From contig NZ_CP137854.1 of the NCBI RefSeq assembly GCF_033546935.1, positions 1,798,001 to 1,862,000 on the forward strand: a DNA stretch of 64,000 nucleotides, in the 5' to 3' direction. The DNA is from Xylophilus sp. GOD-11R. Its GTDB lineage: Bacteria > Pseudomonadota > Gammaproteobacteria > Burkholderiales > Burkholderiaceae_C. Positions 59,359-64,000 of this stretch are shown piece by piece. The notes below the pieces were generated by a model, which was not told where the DNA came from, searched no databases, and saw nothing but the letters and a program-made list of their open reading frames with translations. The position numbers were made by a program, and so were the translations under genes. How positions within the stretch are numbered: the first letter of the stretch is position 1; each line of letters starts with the position of its first letter.

Positions 59359-59375
59359 TGTCATGGAGTCGTCAC
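59335..59375 (+). promoter_or_regulatory. Pho-box-like repeats upstream of ppk1
   Basis: TGTCAT at 59336-59341, TGTCTT at 59348-59353, TGTCAT at 59359-59364 and CGTCAC at 59370-59375 form direct repeats spaced 12, 11 and 11 bases, as PhoB half-sites do (CTGTCAT-N4-CTGTCAT). The last pair reads ATGTCATGGAGTCGTCAC. It fits phosphate control of ppk1. Confidence 0.6.
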
Positions 59376-59408
59376 ACGCAGGAAGCAGGCTAGAAGGCAT
59401 GCTGTCGG

Positions 59409-59444
59409 CCGGCAGGACCGCACTGCGCAGTCCTGGCCGGTTTT
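59409..59444 (+). terminator. Intrinsic hairpin with T-run in the ppk1 leader
   Basis: CCGGCAGGAC (59409-59418) pairs with GTCCTGGCCGG (59430-59440) with one bulge, followed by TTTTGCCCTTTTTC. It lies between the Pho-box-like repeats and the ppk1 ATG at 59461, so it would act on the ppk1 transcript. Confidence 0.7.
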
Positions 59445-59460
59445 GCCCTTTTTCTCCCTG

Positions 59461-61692
59461 ATGACAACTTTTTCCTCCGCCACCCCTGATCCGGCCGCCC
59501 TGCCGGCGCCGGCTCTGGTTTCTCCGGCGCCGGCCATTCCGGAGACGACTTCGACCCTGACCGAACCGTCGGAGGCGAGCGTTGTCAACGCACCGCCCGC
59601 CGAGCTGGCGCACGCACCGATCGTGCCCAAGCCGTTGGCCCTGCTCGATCGTGATCGAAGCATCCTGGCCTTCAACGAGCGGGTTTTCCACTGGGCGACG
59701 CGGGAAGACATTCCGCTGCTGGAGCGCCTGCGCTACCTATGCATCGTGTCGTCCAACCTGGACGAGTTCTTCGAGGTCCGTGCCGCGCCGCATCTGGCGG
59801 CGGCACTTGCCGACGGCGACAAGCCGGGCGAGGCGACCGAGGTGTTCGAGGCACTCGCCCAGGCCGCGCACGAGCTGGTGGAGCGCCAGTATTCGCTCTA
59901 CAACCATTCGTTGGTTCCGGCCTTTGCCGCCGGCGGCATCCATATCCTGTCGCACGGCGCGCGCAATCATGCCCAGCGCAGATGGGTACGTGACTACTTC
60001 CATCGAGAGGTGGCGCCGCTGCTGGTCGCGATCGGGCTCGATCCGGCGCATCCCTTTCCGCAGGTCGCCAACAAGTCGCTCAACTTCATCGTGCGTCTGC
60101 AGGGCAGCGATGCCTTCGGCCGCGAGAACGAGATCGCAATCCTGAAGGTGCCGCGGGTGCTGCCGCGGCTCATCAAGCTGCCCGCCGACGTGGCGCGGGG
60201 GCGAGCGTCCTTCGTGATGCTGTCGAGCGTCATCCGCGCGCATCTGGGCGAGCTTTTCCCCGGTCGGCAGATGACGGAGTTCTCGCAGTTCCGCGTCACC
60301 CGTCATTCGGATCTGGCGGTGGACGAGGACGAGGTGCTGAACCTGCGCACCGCGCTGCGGCGTGGCCTCACGTTGCGGCACTACGGCCAGGCGGTGCGGC
60401 TGGAAGTGTCGTCGGGCTGCTCGCAACATCTGCTGGACTTCCTGCAGCGGCAGTTCCGCCTGCCGGAAGCGGCGCTCTACCGGGTGCACGGCCCGGTGAA
60501 CCTGGTGCGGCTGACGCAGCTGATCGACCTGGTCAACGACCCGGCCCTGCTGTATCCGCGCTGGACGCCGGCCCAGCCGGTCGGCCTGCGCACCGGCGTT
60601 TCGATCTTTTCGCAGCTGCGCGAGCGCGACGTGCTGATCCACCAGCCCTTCGAGAGCTTCGACGGCGTCGTCGATTTCCTGCGCGAGGCGGTGCACGATC
60701 CGCAGGTGCTGGCGATCAAGCAGACCATCTACCGCACCGGTTCCGAGTCGGTCATGATCGATCTGCTGACCGAGGCGGTGCGCCAGGGCAAGGAAGTCAC
60801 CGCCGTGGTGGAGCTGAAGGCGCGCTTCGACGAAGAGGCCAACATCAACTGGGCCGAGGCGCTGGAGTCGGTCGGCGCGCAGGTGGTCTACGGCATCGTC
60901 GGCCTGAAGACGCACGCCAAGATGCTGCTGGTGACCCGCCGCGAGGGCAAGCGCCTGCGCCGCTACGGCCACCTCTCCACCGGCAACTACAACGCACGCA
61001 CCGCGCGGCTCTACACCGACCTGAGCCATCTCACCGCCGACGTCGACATGACCGCCGACATGGACGCGGTCTTCGCCCATCTGGCCAGCCAGAACCAGCT
61101 GCCGCGCCTGAAGAAGCTGCTGCTCGCGCCTTTCCATCTGCAGGACGGACTCGTCGAGCGCATCGAATGCTGCGCGGCGGCCTCCCGTGCCGGCCTCGAC
61201 AGCCGCATCGTCGTCAAGATGAACGCGCTGACCGATGAGCGGCTGATCCGCGCGCTGATCGACGCCGGCCAGGCCGGCGTGTGCATCGACCTGATCGTGC
61301 GTGGTGCGTGCATGCTCCCGGCCCAGCAGCCCGGCGTGACCGACAACATCCGGGTGCGCTCGGTCATCGGCCGGTTCCTGGAGCACACGCGCGTTTTTTA
61401 CTTCCGCTGCGACGGGCGCGAAGAGCTTCATCTCTCCAGCGCCGACTGGATGAGCCGCAACATGCTGCGGCGGGTGGAGCTCGCCTGGCCGGTGAACGAC
61501 CCGGCGCTGCGCACCCGCATCGTCGACGAATGCCTGGTGGCCTATCTGCACGACAGCAAGGATGCCTGGACGCTCGACGCCGACGGCCGCTACCGCTGCG
61601 CCGAGCCGGTGCCCGACGGTGACCACGCCGCACAGGCGGCCCTGATGGACCGATACCGCACGCCGGCCAACCGGCGAGAAAGAGCCGCATGA
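59461..61692 (+). CDS. ppk1: Polyphosphate kinase 1
   Basis: A 743-residue enzyme that makes polyphosphate from ATP. LDRDRSILAFNERVFHWA starts the core; SSNLDEFFEVR, VYGIVGLKTHAKM (His near residue 485, the phosphorylated site) and HLSTGNYNARTARLYTDL are landmarks. An N-terminal stretch of about 60 Pro/Ala/Ser/Thr-rich residues precedes the core. The ATG at 59461 lacks a Shine-Dalgarno sequence; TTG at 59443 and GTG near 59,630 are alternatives. The stop overlaps the sixA-like gene. Confidence 0.96.
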   Translation: MTTFSSATPDPAALPAPALVSPAPAIPETTSTLTEPSEASVVNAPPAELAHAPIVPKPLALLDRDRSILAFNERVFHWATREDIPLLERLRYLCIVSSNLDEFFEVRAAPHLAAALADGDKPGEATEVFEALAQAAHELVERQYSLYNHSLVPAFAAGGIHILSHGARNHAQRRWVRDYFHREVAPLLVAIGLDPAHPFPQVANKSLNFIVRLQGSDAFGRENEIAILKVPRVLPRLIKLPADVARGRASFVMLSSVIRAHLGELFPGRQMTEFSQFRVTRHSDLAVDEDEVLNLRTALRRGLTLRHYGQAVRLEVSSGCSQHLLDFLQRQFRLPEAALYRVHGPVNLVRLTQLIDLVNDPALLYPRWTPAQPVGLRTGVSIFSQLRERDVLIHQPFESFDGVVDFLREAVHDPQVLAIKQTIYRTGSESVMIDLLTEAVRQGKEVTAVVELKARFDEEANINWAEALESVGAQVVYGIVGLKTHAKMLLVTRREGKRLRRYGHLSTGNYNARTARLYTDLSHLTADVDMTADMDAVFAHLASQNQLPRLKKLLLAPFHLQDGLVERIECCAAASRAGLDSRIVVKMNALTDERLIRALIDAGQAGVCIDLIVRGACMLPAQQPGVTDNIRVRSVIGRFLEHTRVFYFRCDGREELHLSSADWMSRNMLRRVELAWPVNDPALRTRIVDECLVAYLHDSKDAWTLDADGRYRCAEPVPDGDHAAQAALMDRYRTPANRRERAA

Positions 61693-62165
61693 TGGATCTC
61701 ATCTTCTGGCGCCACGCCGAAGCCGCGGAACGCGACGAGAACATTCCCGACCTGGAAAGAGCGCTGACCGCACGTGGCGAAAAGCAGGCCGCTCGCATGG
61801 CGCAATGGCTGGATCGGCAATTGCCCGAGGGACTGCGCATGATGGCCAGCCCCGCTCGGCGCACCGAGCAGACCGCCATCGCGCTGGGCCGCAAGTACAA
61901 GCTGCGCGCCGAATTGCTGCCCGAGAGCACGCCGGAAGACCTGCTGAGCGTGGTGCAGTGGCCGCATGCCCGCGGCGCCGTGCTGGTGGTGGGGCATCAG
62001 CCGATGCTGGGCCGCACCATCGCCCAGTTGCTGGGCCTGCAGGCCAGCGACTGCGCGATCCGCAAGGGCGCGGTCTGGTGGTTGCGTCACCGCAGCCGTC
62101 AGCGCGAGGGCGAACCTGCCGAGCAGACCGTGGTCGTCACGGTGCAGACGCCGGAATTTCTCTGA
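61689..62165 (+). CDS. sixA: SixA-like phosphohistidine phosphatase
   Basis: A 158-residue histidine phosphatase. LIFWRHAEAAE holds the RHG-type catalytic His, MASPARRTEQTA the Arg, and VVGHQPMLGRT the second His. It may remove phosphate from phosphohistidine signalling proteins or, by context, act in polyphosphate metabolism. Translational start overlaps the ppk1 stop (ATGATG). A hairpin TCGGGC and GCCCGA lies after the stop without a T-run. Confidence 0.9.
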   Translation: MMDLIFWRHAEAAERDENIPDLERALTARGEKQAARMAQWLDRQLPEGLRMMASPARRTEQTAIALGRKYKLRAELLPESTPEDLLSVVQWPHARGAVLVVGHQPMLGRTIAQLLGLQASDCAIRKGAVWWLRHRSRQREGEPAEQTVVVTVQTPEFL

Positions 62166-62263
62166 GGGCCGCCTTCGTTCAAGAAAGTTCGGGCTTCGCA
62201 TCGGGCCCGACGGAACCGGGTTGACAGGGGAGACTGGCGGTTTTGCCCGCCAGGGTCATTGTC

Positions 62264-63373
62264 ATGTTGCCAGTCAACCCCACGCCCGCCGCGTTGCCCG
62301 GGCGCCGGCCATCCGGGTTTCACGCGCGCCAGGCCCGGGCCTTCGAATCTTCCGACGCGGATCGCGCTGACTCCACAGCGTCGCACGGACCGCTGGCGCA
62401 GCTCCTGACGGGCGCCGGGGCGCCGGGCGGCGCGTCGGCGGCGGACTTCGAGGGTGCCGATGTCATCGACATCGACGGCTGGCACCTATCGATCGAACGC
62501 GTCTGGGAAGAGATTCTTCCCCAGTTCGAAGACCGGAAACTGGCCCCCGCTACCTTGGCCGCGCTGCGTGCCTTGCTCGGGCGGCTCGTATCGAGCCGGC
62601 GTTCGCCGCATCCGCCGCGCTTCGAGACTTTCGAGGATCTGGCCGAAAAGCTGCTGAAGCGCTTCAACAGGAAGGCTGCTGCCCGTGTGCCGGTCAAGTT
62701 TCAGCCGAGCCCACCTGGCGCCGCTTCCGGATGGATGAGGAATGCCTTGTTCTTCCTGTACTGCTTTCACTTGCTCGGCGGCACGACGGGCGCGTCCCTG
62801 GCGGGTCGGACCTTCCGCGCCTCGATAGGCGCGCCTCGCTACCGCAACCTGATGGCGGAGCAGGACGGTCGCAGCTATCCGACGCATGCGCTGCAACTGC
62901 CCGGTTCCCGGATCCTGCAAAAGGGCGTCGAGCTGCCAGACGGCCGCTACATCTACGTGTGGGATGCGGAAACCGGCCAAATCGTGGTTCATCCGGAGGA
63001 ACATGGCTCCAACCCACAGGCCACGGACGCCGTCCACCATTCGGACATCGCCTGTGGCCACGACGTGCACGCCGCCGGCCTTCTGGAGTTCCGCAACAAC
63101 TCCGTGCTCTATGCCGATGACCGCTCAGGCCATTACCAGCCAAAAGACGAGGTGCGGGTCGATTCGAACACCTGCGAACCGGATTACGCCTTGGTGAGCC
63201 TGGAACCACTGCGCCGTGCGCTCACCGAAATCGGCATGGCCGCCCCGGCAATGGTGCTGGAGCCCGCCAATGCACGGGATCTGGGGCGACTGATGAGGCG
63301 TTGCGAGCGACAGAAGGCTCGCCAGAAAAAATCGCGCCGCGAGCCGCCCAACCCTGTCTTCCCGCTCCGTTAG
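62264..63373 (+). CDS. Protein of unknown function with an IQM-like C-terminal motif
   Basis: A 369-residue protein from the ATG at 62264 (AGGG nine bases before it); a TTG at 62243 is an alternative. The N-terminal third is low-complexity and likely disordered. The C-terminal half contains GRYIYVWDAETGQIVV, HHSDIACGHDVHAAGLLEF, then VLYADDRSGHYQP. The pattern HS....G....AG.L.....VL....SGHY.P is that of plant calmodulin-binding IQM proteins. No signal peptide or membrane helix. It sits between sixA and ppx where related genomes have no such gene. Function unknown; a secreted effector is one possibility. Confidence 0.65.
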   Translation: MLPVNPTPAALPGRRPSGFHARQARAFESSDADRADSTASHGPLAQLLTGAGAPGGASAADFEGADVIDIDGWHLSIERVWEEILPQFEDRKLAPATLAALRALLGRLVSSRRSPHPPRFETFEDLAEKLLKRFNRKAAARVPVKFQPSPPGAASGWMRNALFFLYCFHLLGGTTGASLAGRTFRASIGAPRYRNLMAEQDGRSYPTHALQLPGSRILQKGVELPDGRYIYVWDAETGQIVVHPEEHGSNPQATDAVHHSDIACGHDVHAAGLLEFRNNSVLYADDRSGHYQPKDEVRVDSNTCEPDYALVSLEPLRRALTEIGMAAPAMVLEPANARDLGRLMRRCERQKARQKKSRREPPNPVFPLR

Positions 63374-63413
63374 GCGCGCGCGTGCGGCCCGGCACTCCCC
63401 CCCCCGGTGTGGC

Positions 63414-64000
63414 TCAGTTCCCGGCGACCGACAGCGACCGTTCCGTCTTCATCCACGCCTGGGACTCTTCGCGCAGCAGGTGCGCCGACTGCGGATGCTG
63501 CTTTTCCCAGCTATTGCTCCAGGCGAGCGACCAGCCGGTGCCGTTCTTCGATGGCGCCAGCCGCAGGTCGGTGAGATCAGGCTCACGCCGCGCATGGCAC
63601 AGCGCCACCGCCAGCCGCAGGCTGAGCACCTGGCGCGCAAAACCGTCGTCTGTGAGCGAGTCTTCGACCTTGCGCAGCTTGCCGCGCTGGGCGAGCACCA
63701 GCTCGGACAGCCGCTCCAGCTCCGGCACCGAGAAGCCGGGCGCGTCCGCGTTGGCCAGGATGTAGGCGCCGTGCTTGTGGGCGTCGTCGTGCGCCACCAG
63801 GCAGCCGACCTCGTGCAGGCGCGCCGCCCAGCGCAGCTTGCGGGCTTCGCGCTCGGCATGGTCGGCAGCGGCCTCCGGCTGCAGATTGCGATGCAGCGCG
63901 GCCGCGACGCGGCTCACGCGGTCGGCCTGGGTCTCGTCCACCTGGAAGCGACGGGCGAGGGCGTCGACCGACGCCGCGCGCAGGTCGGTGTTGGGCTGCT
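63414..64000 (-). CDS. ppx: Exopolyphosphatase Ppx, C-terminal part (runs off the window)
   Basis: The frame from the TGA at 63414-63416 stays open to the window edge, giving about 195 C-terminal residues. They begin (reading in) QPNTDLRAASVDALARRFQ and continue with the HD-type domain RWAARLHEVGCLVAHDDAHKHGAYILANAD and a final all-beta/helical region. This is the C-terminal domain of Ppx/GppA phosphatases that degrade polyphosphate. It faces ppk1 tail to tail, with the IQM-like gene between. Confidence 0.92.
   Translation of the reverse strand, partial: QPNTDLRAASVDALARRFQVDETQADRVSRVAAALHRNLQPEAAADHAEREARKLRWAARLHEVGCLVAHDDAHKHGAYILANADAPGFSVPELERLSELVLAQRGKLRKVEDSLTDDGFARQVLSLRLAVALCHARREPDLTDLRLAPSKNGTGWSLAWSNSWEKQHPQSAHLLREESQAWMKTERSLSVAGN

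Noticed and set aside
62170..62200. Possible PIP/hrp-type box (TTCG repeats) before the IQM-like gene
   Set aside because: TTCG occurs three times, but the spacing is 10 or 17 bases between copies, not the 16 (TTCG-N16-TTCG) needed, so it does not match the motif.

Overview
The window is a GC-rich chromosome segment from a Burkholderiales bacterium, most likely a member of the Comamonadaceae. The evidence is the long conserved block rpsB-tsf-pyrH-frr-cdsA-dxr-rseP-bamA-skp-lpxD-fabZ-lpxA-lpxB-rnhB followed by carAB-greA-yhbY/rlmE-ftsH-folP-glmM and ppk1/ppx, a Kdo 3-hydroxylase, a PhaR regulator, and a GC-rich repeat between carA and carB of a kind I associate with that family. Species cannot be read from the sequence.

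Bases 1 to about 19,222 are the right-hand part of a lambda-like siphovirus prophage. From left to right it has head-tail joining and tail genes (tail terminator, tail tube, chaperone, tape measure, tip proteins, NlpC/P60 protein, J-like protein, fibre), a lysis cassette (two holin-like membrane proteins, an N-acetylmuramidase endolysin, Rz with Rz1 nested in another frame), an AT-rich cargo segment with an O-acetyltransferase-type membrane protein, a secreted-nuclease-like gene, and a DNA-damage module. That module is a leftward operon of umuD and umuC bracketed by two homologous small proteins of unknown function, with a consensus LexA box in front, plus a SRAP (YedK/HMCES-type) gene. The prophage ends at a 27-base 3' fragment of a tRNA gene followed by the tRNA's own terminator, so the integrase and the other att site lie to the left of the window.

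From 19,223 to about 23,800 is host accessory and flanking sequence: a decayed WecG/TagA-type glycosyltransferase, a leucine-rich-repeat protein with a eukaryotic-like kinase domain, a PAP2-family phosphatase, small proteins and phaR. From rimO (23,821) on, the content is mostly core genome: tRNA-Leu(CAG), rnr, an SDR dehydrogenase, the NAD(P)HX repair enzyme, and the translation, isoprenoid, lipid A and outer-membrane assembly cluster. The usual uppS gene between frr and cdsA is absent. After that come carAB, kdoO, greA, yhbY, rlmE, ftsH, folP, glmM, an OlsB-like acyltransferase and a polyphosphate module (ppk1, sixA-like, ppx). A protein with a motif resembling plant IQM proteins is inserted in the polyphosphate module.

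The items I find most worth following are: a 14-base element that precedes four prophage tail genes at a fixed distance from their start codons; the SOS-controlled umuDC operon bracketed by homologous small proteins; the LRR-kinase; the IQM-like protein; the missing uppS; and hairpins with T-runs immediately before greA and ppk1 that look like attenuators. I found no CRISPR array, rRNA or insertion sequence.
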